A DNA stretch of 64,000 bases from Taklimakanibacter albus (GCF_016595235.1 NZ_JAENHL010000007.1:843834-907833); one strand, 5' to 3'. Positions 43,372 to 51,854 are shown, counted from the first letter of the stretch. Numbers and translations: made by a program. Notes: generated by a model not told the origin, from the sequence alone.

Positions 43372-44901
43372 ATGGGTTTCCTGGCCGCTGAAAACGGACA
43401 CCGTGGATCATTGACCTCGCGCGCGAAACGGATCGCTTTCTCGACATTTTTGGCCGGCACCCTTGCCGCCGGACTGTGGTTCGGATTCAGCAATGGCGAG
43501 GCGACCGCCGGTGGCGAGACCCGCACCCTCTCCCTCTACCAGACCCACACCAAGGAAAGCCTGACCGTCACCTACAAAGTGAATGGGCGCTACATTCCTT
43601 CGGCCATGGAAAAGCTCAATTATATCCTGCGCGACTGGCGCCGGAATGAAGTCATCCGCATCGATCCCAAGACCATCGACCTGGTCTGGGAGCTGCACGC
43701 CGATCTGGGCTCCACGAGGCCCGTCCATATCGTTTCCGGCTTCCGCTCGCCGAAGACCAATGCCTTCCTGAAGCGCATCGGCCGTAACGTGGCGAAGAAG
43801 AGCCAGCACATGGTCGGCAAGGCCATCGACATCTATTTCCCCGACGTTCCGACCCAAAAGGTCCGCAACAGCGCCCTCGTCCGCCAAGTGGGCGGCGTCG
43901 GCTATTATCCGACCTCCGGCCAGTACGGCTTCGTTCACGTCGATTCGGGCAAGGTCCGCATGTGGCCGCGCGTGTCGCCGAGCCAGCTGGCCAAGATTTT
44001 CCGCGACTACCGCAAGACCGTCGGCGCCCGCCGCAACGCCCAGGACCAGATCATGGTCGCGACCTCCGAGTCGCAGCCTGATCACGGCGCCATGAAGGCG
44101 AAGCTGGCTTCCATCGCCAACAGCTATAGCGGCGATGACGACGAGGATGGCGGCGCTGCCGATGCCACCACCACCACTGCTGCCGTGGTGGAGACGGAAG
44201 CCAAAGCACCCGCCGCCCCGACACCGCGCGCCAAGCCGGTGGTTCAGCGCCCGGTCGAGGTGGTCGAGGCCTATCCGGTGCCGCTGCCGCGGCCGAAGCC
44301 CATCGAAGTCCTGATGATGGCCGCCGCCAACATGCAGATCGAGCCGGCCTCCGCCCCGCCGAAGGGCGTCGAGACCAACTTCAAGTCGCGCATCTATAAC
44401 GACAATCTGGGCCCCGTGGCCGGTGCCGAGTCGATGGTCGAGGAGCCCGACGTCACCCAGACCGCCAATGTCTCCGCCAAGGGTAGCTTCGCCGACTCTT
44501 TGCGTGACGGCACGGCGGAAGATGTCCCGTTGATCCGCCCGCTCGCCGCTTCCGCCGGCAATGACGACCTCTTCTGGTGGCCCAAGCAGCTGACCTTCAG
44601 CCCCGACCAGGCCGTCCGCCGCGATGGCATGCCGCAAGAAGTCGTGCCGGATGACAGCGAAACCATCGCCGAGATGGCAGCACCGCAGCTCTCGTCGTCC
44701 TCGACCTTGATGATGGCGCAGGCCAATGCCGCGACGCCCGCCGTCATGCCGTCGCTGCAGACGGTAACGAGCGGCAAGGGCGACATGCTCGAGGTCAACC
44801 GTTCCGCCAAGGGCAGCATGCTCATGAACGAGCCGGTCGTGATGCAGAAGAAGCGTCAGACCCTCGGCCAGTTCATCGAAGACGTCACCGACGGCAACTG
44901 A
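43372..44901 (+). CDS. DUF882 / peptidase M15 family cell-wall protein
   Basis: 509 residues. N-terminal membrane anchor or signal (AFSTFLAGTLAAGLWFGF), then a D-Ala-D-Ala carboxypeptidase-like domain (~50-215) with SGFRSPKTN, the zinc ligands HMVGKAIDI and GFVHVDSG. The C-terminal ~290 residues are low-complexity Pro/Ala-rich. Likely trims or hydrolyses peptidoglycan peptides. It sits next to an L,D-transpeptidase and has a CtrA box, which suits timed division-site work. Start ATG 43372 or GTG 43366. Confidence 0.88.
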   Translation: MGFLAAENGHRGSLTSRAKRIAFSTFLAGTLAAGLWFGFSNGEATAGGETRTLSLYQTHTKESLTVTYKVNGRYIPSAMEKLNYILRDWRRNEVIRIDPKTIDLVWELHADLGSTRPVHIVSGFRSPKTNAFLKRIGRNVAKKSQHMVGKAIDIYFPDVPTQKVRNSALVRQVGGVGYYPTSGQYGFVHVDSGKVRMWPRVSPSQLAKIFRDYRKTVGARRNAQDQIMVATSESQPDHGAMKAKLASIANSYSGDDDEDGGAADATTTTAAVVETEAKAPAAPTPRAKPVVQRPVEVVEAYPVPLPRPKPIEVLMMAAANMQIEPASAPPKGVETNFKSRIYNDNLGPVAGAESMVEEPDVTQTANVSAKGSFADSLRDGTAEDVPLIRPLAASAGNDDLFWWPKQLTFSPDQAVRRDGMPQEVVPDDSETIAEMAAPQLSSSSTLMMAQANAATPAVMPSLQTVTSGKGDMLEVNRSAKGSMLMNEPVVMQKKRQTLGQFIEDVTDGN

Positions 44902-45234
44902 CCGGCCGGGCGTTTCCGTCCAAATTCGGATTTGAGAGAAAACCGGAGAGCAGACACGTACCTGCTGTCGAGAGAGGCTTGAGCATGCATCGCCCACTCT
45001 CCGGTCACCTTCCCTGGGCTGGGACCAGGGTAAGCTTCAAAAGCAGCGTGGTGACGCGGACATAAGCGCGCCAAAGCGTGCCGGTCAATCGACCAGGCCG
45101 CTATCGGCCGCGCATTGCGATGCGGTCGTGTTCTTCATGCAACAGGGTCGGGAATTGGGCCTCCAGCACTTCGCGGCGACCGCAGAATGACTTCACATCG
45201 CGCCGAGGTTTGAGAAAATCTTCAGGACATGCGG
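44902..45234. other. Gene-free stretch with one weak minus-strand peptide
   Basis: 333 bases. The only frame that looks protein-like is on the minus strand, 45101-45196 (31 residues, ending EEHDRIAMRGR), open upstream into the 45235 gene's end. It has no ribosome-binding site and is scored low. Otherwise nothing recognisable. Confidence 0.4.
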
Positions 45235-45426
45235 TCAGCTCTGATCGACCGATTCGATCACGCCTTCCTTCAGAAGCAGGTCCTCGGCCCGGGCAAGATA
45301 GCGTCCCTGGATGGCCAGGGCTGCGTTGTCATCCTTGCCGGCGGCCACGGGCCAGGGCTGGCCGGGATGATCGCGCCCATGCAGCTCGCGCGCTCGTTCG
45401 AGGATCAGTTGCGCCCGTTTGTCCAA
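45235..45426 (-). CDS. Small hypothetical protein
   Basis: 63 residues, charged, ending with a helix-rich stretch (ALAIQGRYLARAEDLLLKEG). The likely start is TTG 45426, directly behind the stop of the small membrane protein gene and in a different frame. No family recognised. Cotranscription with the upstream gene is likely. Confidence 0.5.
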   Translation of the reverse strand: MDKRAQLILERARELHGRDHPGQPWPVAAGKDDNAALAIQGRYLARAEDLLLKEGVIESVDQS

Positions 45427-45428
45427 GC

Positions 45429-45569
45429 TCAGGCGACGCCCAGGATCTTCAGGGCCGGCAGCACGATCAGCAAGCCGATAGTCAAGCCGCCGCCCGCCAT
45501 GCGCAGGAGCGTTTCGACGATCTGGGCTTTCTGGATAGGGGGTCGGCTCGCCGGCTGGTAATGCGTCAT
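45429..45569 (-). CDS. Small membrane protein, 46 residues
   Basis: Too short for routine gene calls but well supported: GGAGG stands 8 bases before ATG 45569, and the peptide has a polar N-terminus (MTHYQPASRPP) and a single hydrophobic helix (GGLTIGLLIVLPALKILG). A GGAAC-N16-TGTT motif lies about 75 bases upstream. Function unknown. Confidence 0.6.
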   Translation of the reverse strand: MTHYQPASRPPIQKAQIVETLLRMAGGGLTIGLLIVLPALKILGVA

Positions 45570-45643
45570 AGTCGTGCCCTCCACTGCGGCTGGGCGGGCT
45601 TATGCGATACCGGCCGTCACGTCGCGCCCGCTCCAGATGGGCG

Positions 45644-45668
45644 AACACAAAGCACGCCGGTTGGTTCC
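45644..45668 (-). promoter_or_regulatory. EcfG-type general stress promoter, minus strand
   Basis: Read on the minus strand: GGAAC (45668-45664), 16 bases, TGTT (45647-45644), a near match to GGAAC-N16-CGTT. It is oriented toward the two small-protein genes at 45235-45569. Confidence 0.45.
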
Positions 45669-45691
45669 GGCCACAAAAAAATATTTTTTGG

Positions 45692-45955
45692 TTACGCCGC
45701 TTCTTCCGCCGGCAGCATGCCGAGCGCGTTCATATAGAGGTCAAGGATCGCTTCCTCCTCCTCGCGCTCGTGGCGGTCTTTCTTCCGCAAAGAGATAACC
45801 TTACGCAAGATCTTGGTGTCGAACCCGTTGCCCTTGGCCTCGGCATAGACTTCCTTGATGTCGGCCGCGATCGCCTTCTTGTCCTCTTCGAGCCTTTCGA
45901 TGCGCTCGACGATGCTCTTGAGCTGGCCTTGGGCAAAACTGGTCTTGGCGTCCAT
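45692..45955 (-). CDS. gapR: DUF2312 / GapR nucleoid-associated protein
   Basis: 87-residue protein of the DUF2312 family, identified in Caulobacter as GapR, a DNA-clamping protein that recognises overtwisted AT-rich DNA and is needed for replication. Family core [22 protein letters not shown] and [19 protein letters not shown] is intact. A 14-bp AAAAAATATTTTTT palindrome lies directly downstream of its stop (45676-45689). Confidence 0.93.
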   Translation of the reverse strand: MDAKTSFAQGQLKSIVERIERLEEDKKAIAADIKEVYAEAKGNGFDTKILRKVISLRKKDRHEREEEEAILDLYMNALGMLPAEEAA

Positions 45956-45975
45956 AGAAGGTGTCCTGAGCTGAT

Positions 45976-46275
45976 CTAGTGCTTGTGGGTTGACTTGAAG
46001 GCCGCGTCCTGGGCCGGGCTCGCCTCGCGCTGGTATTTGGCCTTCCAGTCGGCGTAGGGCATGCCATAGACACGCTCGCGCGCATCATCGCGCGACACCT
46101 CGAGGCCCTGCGCCTTGGCCGCCTCCTCATACCAGTTCGACAGGCAGTTCCGGCAGAATCCCGCCAGATTCATCAGATCGATATTCTGGACATCGCTGCG
46201 CCCGCGCAAATGCTCGACAAGCCGGCGGAACACCGCGGCTTCGAGCTCGGTCTGGGTCTTCGGATCGATCATCAT
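45976..46275 (-). CDS. DUF1244 protein
   Basis: 99 residues of the DUF1244 family, with [20 protein letters not shown] (conserved CRNC) and the signature [16 protein letters not shown]. Possibly metal-binding through the cysteines. Function unknown. It starts with ATGATG; the first ATG overlaps the amidohydrolase stop. Confidence 0.9.
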   Translation of the reverse strand: MMIDPKTQTELEAAVFRRLVEHLRGRSDVQNIDLMNLAGFCRNCLSNWYEEAAKAQGLEVSRDDARERVYGMPYADWKAKYQREASPAQDAAFKSTHKH

Positions 46276-47024
46276 GAGCCACCTTTCATATACGCTTCGA
46301 GGATGGGCGCCAGCCGCGATATCCACTCATCCACACCTGATTGCCGGGCGATCAGATCCTGGCGGATTTCGATGAGGCCATGCTGCAAATCCCGGCTGGT
46401 TCCATGGGTATATAGGGTGTCGCCCACGAGCGCGCCGGAATAGGGCTCATTGTCTCCGACACAGAGGTCGCCCGCGGCCCGGAACGCGGCCAGGAGATGC
46501 CCGGCGAAGCGCCGGTCGGTGTCCCACAGGACACCCACATGCCAGGGGCGCGCGATGCCCTTCCAGAAGGGCGTGAAGCTGTGCAGCGACACCAGCACCG
46601 GATCGACGCCCAGCGCCTTCGCCCGCTCGATCTCGGCCGTAATGGCGCCGTGATAGGGCCGGTGAAACCGGGCGATGCGCCTCTCCCGCTCGGCGTCGTC
46701 GACTAGGGCGTTGCCCGGCACGATGGCCCCGTCCGAGACCCGCATGATGAGGGTGGGATCGTCGGCGCCGCGATTGGGGTCGATGAGGAGGCGCGAATAG
46801 GTCGCCATCAGGGCCGGGCAATCGAGCGCCCGGGCGAGCCCCCGCGTCACCGCCTCGACCCCGATGTCATAGGCGATATGGCGCTCGAACTGCTCCGGCG
46901 GCAGCCCCAGGGCGCCATATTCGGGGGGAATCGTATTGCGGGCATGGTCGGCGAGAAGGATCAATCCCCGCTTCAAATTCCCGTCAATTCGGGCAAAACT
47001 ATCATTAAGGCTTGTTTCAAACAT
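46272..47024 (-). CDS. N-formylglutamate amidohydrolase family protein
   Basis: 250 residues of the family that hydrolyses N-formylglutamate, the last step of one histidine degradation route. Visible: LILLADHARNTIPPEYG, the metal-site region FHRPYHGAITAEIE, VSLHSFTPFW and VGDNEPYSG. No hut genes are nearby, so another formyl-amide substrate is possible. The start is uncertain (ATG 47024 used). Coupled to DUF1244 by an ATGA overlap. Confidence 0.85.
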   Translation of the reverse strand: MFETSLNDSFARIDGNLKRGLILLADHARNTIPPEYGALGLPPEQFERHIAYDIGVEAVTRGLARALDCPALMATYSRLLIDPNRGADDPTLIMRVSDGAIVPGNALVDDAERERRIARFHRPYHGAITAEIERAKALGVDPVLVSLHSFTPFWKGIARPWHVGVLWDTDRRFAGHLLAAFRAAGDLCVGDNEPYSGALVGDTLYTHGTSRDLQHGLIEIRQDLIARQSGVDEWISRLAPILEAYMKGGS

Positions 47025-47153
47025 TCGAGGTTTTATAGGGGGTCCCATTCGGCCAGTCATCATCTTGCCAAACTTGACGGCAGGACTGGTCGTGGCACAA
47101 CTTGGCTCGCCCTAGGCCCGCCTGTTGACGCATGTTCTTTGACAGGGAATGTT

Positions 47154-47636
47154 ATGATCGATTCGCTAGTATCACCGGGGTCCAGGGGACGGATGGCACA
47201 GTTTTCGGCAGTATTGGCTACGGCGGTCGTGGCGCTCGCCTTCATGGCGCAGAGCGCCAAGGCCGATCTCAAGCTTTGCAACAAGACCGAGAGCCGCGTC
47301 GGCGTGGCGCTCGGCTACAAGGACAAGGACGGCTGGGCGTCGGAGGGCTGGTGGAATATCGGCGCCAATGGCTGCGAGACCCTGCTCAAGGGCCCGCTCA
47401 TCGCCCGCTACTACTATATTTTCGCCGTCGACTATGACAAAGGCGGCTCCTGGGGCGGCAAATCGATGATGTGCACCCGGGACAAGATCTTCACCATCCG
47501 CGGCATCGGCAACTGCACTGACCGCGGCTACAACAAGACCGGCTTCTTCGAGGTCGACACCAAAGAGGAAACCGATTGGACGATCTCTCTTTCCGGCGAG
47601 AAGACGAGCACCAACGGCGGCGCGCAACCACAGTGA
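47154..47636 (+). CDS. DUF1036 secreted protein
   Basis: 160 residues with an N-terminal signal peptide (AVLATAVVALAFMAQSAKA). The mature part has the DUF1036 pattern LKLCNKTESRVGVALGYKDKDGWASEGWW, the GCETLL segment, and several cysteines likely paired in the periplasm. AGGGA precedes ATG 47154; ATG 47193 is an alternative start. Its stop overlaps the pyk start (GTGA). Confidence 0.88.
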   Translation: MIDSLVSPGSRGRMAQFSAVLATAVVALAFMAQSAKADLKLCNKTESRVGVALGYKDKDGWASEGWWNIGANGCETLLKGPLIARYYYIFAVDYDKGGSWGGKSMMCTRDKIFTIRGIGNCTDRGYNKTGFFEVDTKEETDWTISLSGEKTSTNGGAQPQ

Positions 47637-49054
47637 GGCGCAATCGCAGCGTCAAGGTGATCGCCACTCTCGGGCCTGCCTCCTCCAGCCCGGAGATGAT
47701 CGAGAAGCTGTTTCTCGCCGGCGCCGACGTTTTCCGCATCAATATGAGCCATACCTCGCACAAGCTGCTCGAGGAGCTCCATGGCGCTATCCGTCAGGTG
47801 GAGCAGAAGCTCAACCGGCCGATCGGCATTCTGGCCGATCTCCAGGGCCCGAAGCTACGCCTCGGCACCTTCCAGGGCGGCGAGGTGCGCATCACCGCCG
47901 GCCAGACCTTCACCTTCGACACCGACCCCGCGCCGGGCGACGCGACCCGCGTCCATCTGCGCCATCCCGAGATCTTCTCGGCGGTGAAGCCGGGCGACAA
48001 CCTGCTCGTCAATGACGGACGCCTGCGCGTCGAGATCACCGATGTGAAACCGGACCGGATCAGCACACGGGTGATCTTCGGCGGCGTCATGTCGGACAAG
48101 AAGGGCCTGAACCTGCCCGACACGATCCTGCCGATCCCGGCGCTGACCGAAAAGGACCGCGCCGATCTCGATTTCGCCGCCAATATCGGCGTCGACTGGA
48201 TCGCGCTCTCCTTCGTCCAACGTCCCGAAGACGTGGCCGAGGCGCGCAAGCTCATCGCCGGGCGCGCCGGCGTCATGGCCAAGATCGAGAAGCCTTCGGC
48301 CCTCAACGTGCTGCAGGAGATCCTCGAGATTTCCGACGGCATCATGGTGGCGCGTGGCGATCTCGGCGTCGAATTGCCGCTCGAGACGGTGCCGGCCCGC
48401 CAGAAGCAGATCACCCGCGCGGCGCGCCGCGCCGGCCGCCCCGTCGTGGTCGCGACCCAGATGCTCGAATCGATGATCGTCGAGCCGGTGCCGACCCGCG
48501 CCGAGGTCTCTGACGTCGCCACCGCCGTCTATGAAGGCGCCGACGCGATCATGCTCTCGGCCGAAAGCGCTACCGGCAAATGGCCGGACAAGGCTGTCGC
48601 CACCATGGACGCGATCGCCCGATCGGTCGAGAACGACGCCTTCTATCGCGGCATCATCACCGCGCAGAGAAGCGAGCCCGAGCCGACCAGCGCCGATGCC
48701 ATATCGGCGGCGGCGCGCCAGGTCGCCGAGACGCTCAAGCTCTCCGCCATCGTCTGCTACACGGCCTCGGGCTCGACCGGCATCCGCATGTCGCGCGAGC
48801 GCCCCGACGTGCCGATCATCGCTCTGTCGCCGATCACCGCCACGAGCCGCCGCCTCGCCCTCGTCTGGGGCCTGCATTGCGTGCTCACCGACGACGCCCA
48901 TGATCTCGACGACATGGTCTCGCGCGCCTGCGACATCGCGCAGGCCGAGGGCTTCGCCGCTCCCGGCGAACGCATCATCGTCACCGCCGGTGTTCCGCTC
49001 GGCACGCCGGGCGCCACCAACATGCTGCGCGTCGCTTATCTCAACCGAGACTAA
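47633..49054 (+). CDS. pyk: Pyruvate kinase
   Basis: Final glycolytic enzyme, making pyruvate and ATP from PEP and ADP. 473 residues. Motifs: VIATLGPASSS, FRINMSHTSH, the catalytic lysine in MAKIEKPSAL, GDLGVELPLE and ATQMLESMI (K+ and Mg2+ sites). The start is GTG 47633 overlapping the DUF1036 stop, implying coupling. The TAA stop falls inside the end of a palindromic repeat. Confidence 0.96.
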   Translation: MRRNRSVKVIATLGPASSSPEMIEKLFLAGADVFRINMSHTSHKLLEELHGAIRQVEQKLNRPIGILADLQGPKLRLGTFQGGEVRITAGQTFTFDTDPAPGDATRVHLRHPEIFSAVKPGDNLLVNDGRLRVEITDVKPDRISTRVIFGGVMSDKKGLNLPDTILPIPALTEKDRADLDFAANIGVDWIALSFVQRPEDVAEARKLIAGRAGVMAKIEKPSALNVLQEILEISDGIMVARGDLGVELPLETVPARQKQITRAARRAGRPVVVATQMLESMIVEPVPTRAEVSDVATAVYEGADAIMLSAESATGKWPDKAVATMDAIARSVENDAFYRGIITAQRSEPEPTSADAISAAARQVAETLKLSAIVCYTASGSTGIRMSRERPDVPIIALSPITATSRRLALVWGLHCVLTDDAHDLDDMVSRACDIAQAEGFAAPGERIIVTAGVPLGTPGATNMLRVAYLNRD

Positions 49055-49153
49055 AGCGCGATGACTTCAGGAAGCGTCGCCAGCGCGCTTTAGTCTATTT
49101 GTTTGCGCATGATCTTTCCGGAAAACCGCTTCGCACTTTTCCGGATCATGCTC
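49051..49153. repeat. Rhizobial-type intergenic palindromic repeat, copy 3 (inverted)
   Basis: Module B: CTAAAGCGCG (49051-49060) and CGCGCTTTAG (49084-49093), a perfect 10-bp inverted repeat. Then a T-rich linker and module A, GCATGATC (49107-49114) / GATCATGC (49144-49151), with CGCACTTTTCCGG matching the reverse complement of copies 1 and 2. The pyk stop codon TAA is contributed by its left end. Confidence 0.75.
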
Positions 49154-49154
49154 T

Positions 49155-49262
49155 AGATCCGCTGCAATTCCCCTGTAATTTACAGCGGAATTTGCAGGGG
49201 ATTATCAGCGGATCTGCAGGGATTTGCAGGGATCTCCGCAAAATTCGCGAAACAGCGGAACT
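49155..49262. repeat. Degenerate repeat with CAGGGG/TTACAG words, copy 2
   Basis: AGATCCGCTG (49155-49164) / CAGCGGATCT (49206-49215) brackets a core with CCCCTGTAATTTACAGCGG; TTTGCAGGGG and TGCAGGGATTTGCAGGGAT follow, then AAATTCGCGAAA. Same word order as 20395-20480. With copy 3 it fills most of the 432-base gap between pyk and the beta-helix gene; the rest is featureless. Confidence 0.6.
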
Positions 49263-49486
49263 CACCTCGGCAGTGATTCCACCCTTGCGCCCAATGATGC
49301 AAGAGTCATCCTCCGCAAGGCGATCACTCTTTCCGCTTGCATTCGCGGACGCAAACACGGGAATTTCCAGCGTCGGCAATAAATCAGGTCGACCCGATCT
49401 GAAGTGATCCCGCGCCAACGCCTGCATGCCGCGTTAGCCCCATCCCGACTCCGTCTCCCCCAACCTTGCACCAAGGAGCCTGTGAC

Positions 49487-51001
49487 ATGGCCACACTCTC
49501 GACCGATGACGTCATCGTGTTCAATGGTGGAACCAGCACCGATCTGCAGAACGCCATCAACCTGGCGATGAAGAACGGACGGGCGCTTTATCTGACGCCT
49601 GCGCCGACAAGCCCGACCGTGCCCGCGATCTACACCGTCGGCAATCTCGAAATCCGGCCGCAGACGGCGAACAACAACAAGAAAGCCTTGCGCCTCTTCG
49701 CCGCGCCCGGCACCGTGACCCTCAAGCTCGGCCAATCCGCCAGCCACATCCTCAAGATCGAGAGCGCCTCGGAAGTGGAGGTGAGCGGCATCGATTTCGA
49801 CGCCTCCTATGATCCGGCCGCACCTTCCCCGATCACCGTGACATGGGGCGCCATCTATGCGCTGCTCTCCAATCGCGTCAGGATCGAGAAATGCCGGATC
49901 TTCGCGAGCTCGGATGCCGGCCTTCGGCTCGAAAAATGCGGCACCCAGGCCGCCTTCTCACCACCCGCCGTCTGGTGGCCTCATGGCCAACCAAACAGCG
50001 TGACGACAGGCTTCAAGGACAAGGGCGCCACCATCATCGACAACGAGATATTCGCCTGCTTCGGCAATGCGATCACCTCAGACCGCAGCACCGGCCTCCT
50101 CATCAAGAACAACGTGATCCGCGCGATCAAGGGCAATGGCGTATCGGTGATGCACTGGGACTTTACCAGCCGTCCGGGCCCCGGCGGCACATCTTTGTTC
50201 TACAGCCAGTTCTCCGGCGCCCGCATCGAGGACAATTTCATCACCGACATCGAGGTGGTCGATCCCTCCTCCACCGGCCAGGAAGGCAACGGCATCACCT
50301 GCTGGCTCGCCAACAATGTAACCGTGAGCAACAACACCATCCGCTTCTGCCGATTCTCGGCGGCGCGCTTCAACTCATGCTCGGGCGTCACGGTGACCGG
50401 CAATGATTGCTACGCTTTGGGCGAAACGGCCCTCTATTGCGAGGAGCCGGACGGCAGCTATGTTCCCGGCAGCCATCCGGTGCAGTCGATCTTCGCCAAT
50501 AACGCGGTCAACCAGTGCCGCTTTGGCATCACCGTCACCAACTTCGTGTTCAACAATGCCGGCTGCCGCCTGTCAACGGTCGCCAACAATATCGTGCGCA
50601 ATTGCCATGGCCCGGAAGGCCAGGGACAGGGGATCAGCGTCAGCGGCGACGCCTCGGTCACCGGCAATGTCGTCGAATGCTGCGATCTGGTCGGCATCAA
50701 TCTCGGCGTCAACGGCAACACGCGCGACCTCCTCGTCACCGGCAATGTCGTGCGCAATTGTCTGTGGGGGATCGCCGCGGCGACCGATGGCGGCGAGGTG
50801 TTGATCAACAGCAATATCGTCGATGTCGCCAACCCGTCCACCAACGGTATCGTCCGCGTAGTCTATAGCGGAACCTATACATTCGGCCCGGCTTTACCGA
50901 ACGCCTCTTATCCGCGGGTGAAGGTGAATGCGAATGATGTCCACAATCTCGGCACCCCGGTATCGCCGTCCGATGCCTGCGAGCCGGCGCCGGCCTTCTA
51001 G
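49487..51001 (+). CDS. Right-handed parallel beta-helix repeat protein
   Basis: 504 residues made of about 12 parallel beta-helix coils rich in Asn/Ile/Val (for example NNTIRFCRFSAARFNSCSGV, TGNDCYALGETALYCEE, GNVVRNCLWGIAAATDGG). The order of motifs resembles the TIGR03808 group of repeat proteins, which usually carry a Tat signal; here there is none, and the protein starts MATLSTDD. AAGGAG is 8 bases before ATG 49487. It may bind or cleave a polysaccharide. Confidence 0.82.
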   Translation: MATLSTDDVIVFNGGTSTDLQNAINLAMKNGRALYLTPAPTSPTVPAIYTVGNLEIRPQTANNNKKALRLFAAPGTVTLKLGQSASHILKIESASEVEVSGIDFDASYDPAAPSPITVTWGAIYALLSNRVRIEKCRIFASSDAGLRLEKCGTQAAFSPPAVWWPHGQPNSVTTGFKDKGATIIDNEIFACFGNAITSDRSTGLLIKNNVIRAIKGNGVSVMHWDFTSRPGPGGTSLFYSQFSGARIEDNFITDIEVVDPSSTGQEGNGITCWLANNVTVSNNTIRFCRFSAARFNSCSGVTVTGNDCYALGETALYCEEPDGSYVPGSHPVQSIFANNAVNQCRFGITVTNFVFNNAGCRLSTVANNIVRNCHGPEGQGQGISVSGDASVTGNVVECCDLVGINLGVNGNTRDLLVTGNVVRNCLWGIAAATDGGEVLINSNIVDVANPSTNGIVRVVYSGTYTFGPALPNASYPRVKVNANDVHNLGTPVSPSDACEPAPAF

Positions 51002-51053
51002 CGGGCCAGCCAACCGGAAGAGCCGGAAGAGATAGCATCAGACATCTGATGCC

Positions 51054-51079
51054 GGGCGCCGCGCATGATTGCGGCGCCC
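51054..51079. terminator. Hairpin between convergent genes
   Basis: Stem GGGCGCCGC / GCGGCGCCC (9 bp, 8-base loop). A second hairpin, GCATCAGA/TCTGATGC, lies at 51035-51052. Both lie between the beta-helix gene and the leftward gene that ends at 51097. Confidence 0.6.
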
Positions 51080-51096
51080 GACCGTCAGACGGCAGG

Positions 51097-51390
51097 TTAT
51101 TTTTTAGGGCGCCGAGTCAGGCGTCGCCGATTTGCAGCGACTTTCTTACGGTAGGATTTCACCGTCGACTCCAGGGCGGCAAGGGGTGCTTTGCCGGACA
51201 TCAGGGCGACACTCAGTGCGAAAGTCTCGACTGCGGCAGCGGTGGTTTTTTCGGTGACCATTCTCTCGGCCTCATTTCGCGCAAACGAGCCGCCAGCCTG
51301 AAGACACGACAAGCGACGCAGAATCATCAATTGGCTCTCCATTCCCAGTCTCATCATCTGAGTGGAGAGAGATAACCATCCATTCGGCAT
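51097..51390 (-). CDS. Small hypothetical protein of rhizobial type
   Basis: 97 residues. The pattern MESQLMILRRLSCLQAGG, then EAERMVTEKTTAA, then a basic tail rich in Arg/Lys is common in small uncharacterised Hyphomicrobiales proteins. AGAAAG stands before ATG 51390. Function unknown. Confidence 0.7.
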   Translation of the reverse strand: MPNGWLSLSTQMMRLGMESQLMILRRLSCLQAGGSFARNEAERMVTEKTTAAAVETFALSVALMSGKAPLAALESTVKSYRKKVAANRRRLTRRPKK

Positions 51391-51470
51391 TGTTTTCTTT
51401 CTATATTGCGCCCTCGATATCCCGACGCAGGTCAATTAAAGGCGGCATTTATCTTGCCCATGCCCAGCCT

Positions 51471-51671
51471 CTAGAGCTTGTCCAATCGATCTAGAATCCA
51501 GGTCATTTCCTGAAGATGCTTTTGCTCTGCGTTCTCAGCGAGCTTCATGCGCCGATGGCTTTCCGACGCGTCCAGCCCGGCTTCCCGCAATTTATCCGCC
51601 TCGTGAGTGTGAATGACTATGTCCAGATAAGCCCGTTCCGCTCGGTCGCGCGCCTCGGTTAACCGCCGCAT
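51471..51671 (-). CDS. Small hypothetical helical protein
   Basis: 66 residues, all charged helix (EARDRAERAYLDIVIH, EMTWILDRLDKL). GGGAGGAG is 5 bases before ATG 51671, which decides this start over longer frames. A weak EcfG-like motif lies 27 bases upstream. Confidence 0.65.
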   Translation of the reverse strand: MRRLTEARDRAERAYLDIVIHTHEADKLREAGLDASESHRRMKLAENAEQKHLQEMTWILDRLDKL

Positions 51672-51697
51672 GAGCTCCTCCCGAACCATGCAACAAT

Positions 51698-51723
51698 AAC
51701 GCATCAAAGCACTTCCGGTTTCC
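51698..51723 (-). promoter_or_regulatory. EcfG-like promoter, weak, minus strand
   Basis: On the minus strand GGAAAC, 16 bases, CGTT, one extra A relative to GGAAC. It is placed correctly for the 51471-51671 gene. Confidence 0.35.
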
Positions 51724-51854
51724 GTGCGGCATTGGAATAGAGGGGGAATAGAGGGCTCATATTCGGGGGTTCGGATGCGATCGGGGAGGACCAATCAGCT
51801 GCCATGGTGGCTACCGTCCAGCTGAATCGCGCCTCCAACGCAGATGTTCCTGTT

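Noticed and set aside
43408-44997. Long minus-strand open frame (about 529 codons)
   Set aside because: Antisense to the DUF882 peptidase; composition is the mirror of codon bias.
45078-45737. 219-codon plus-strand frame
   Set aside because: Arg/Ser-rich shadow opposite the small-protein genes and the end of gapR.
49487-51001. Beta-helix protein as a phage tail spike
   Set aside because: No other phage genes, integrase or attachment site in the vicinity.
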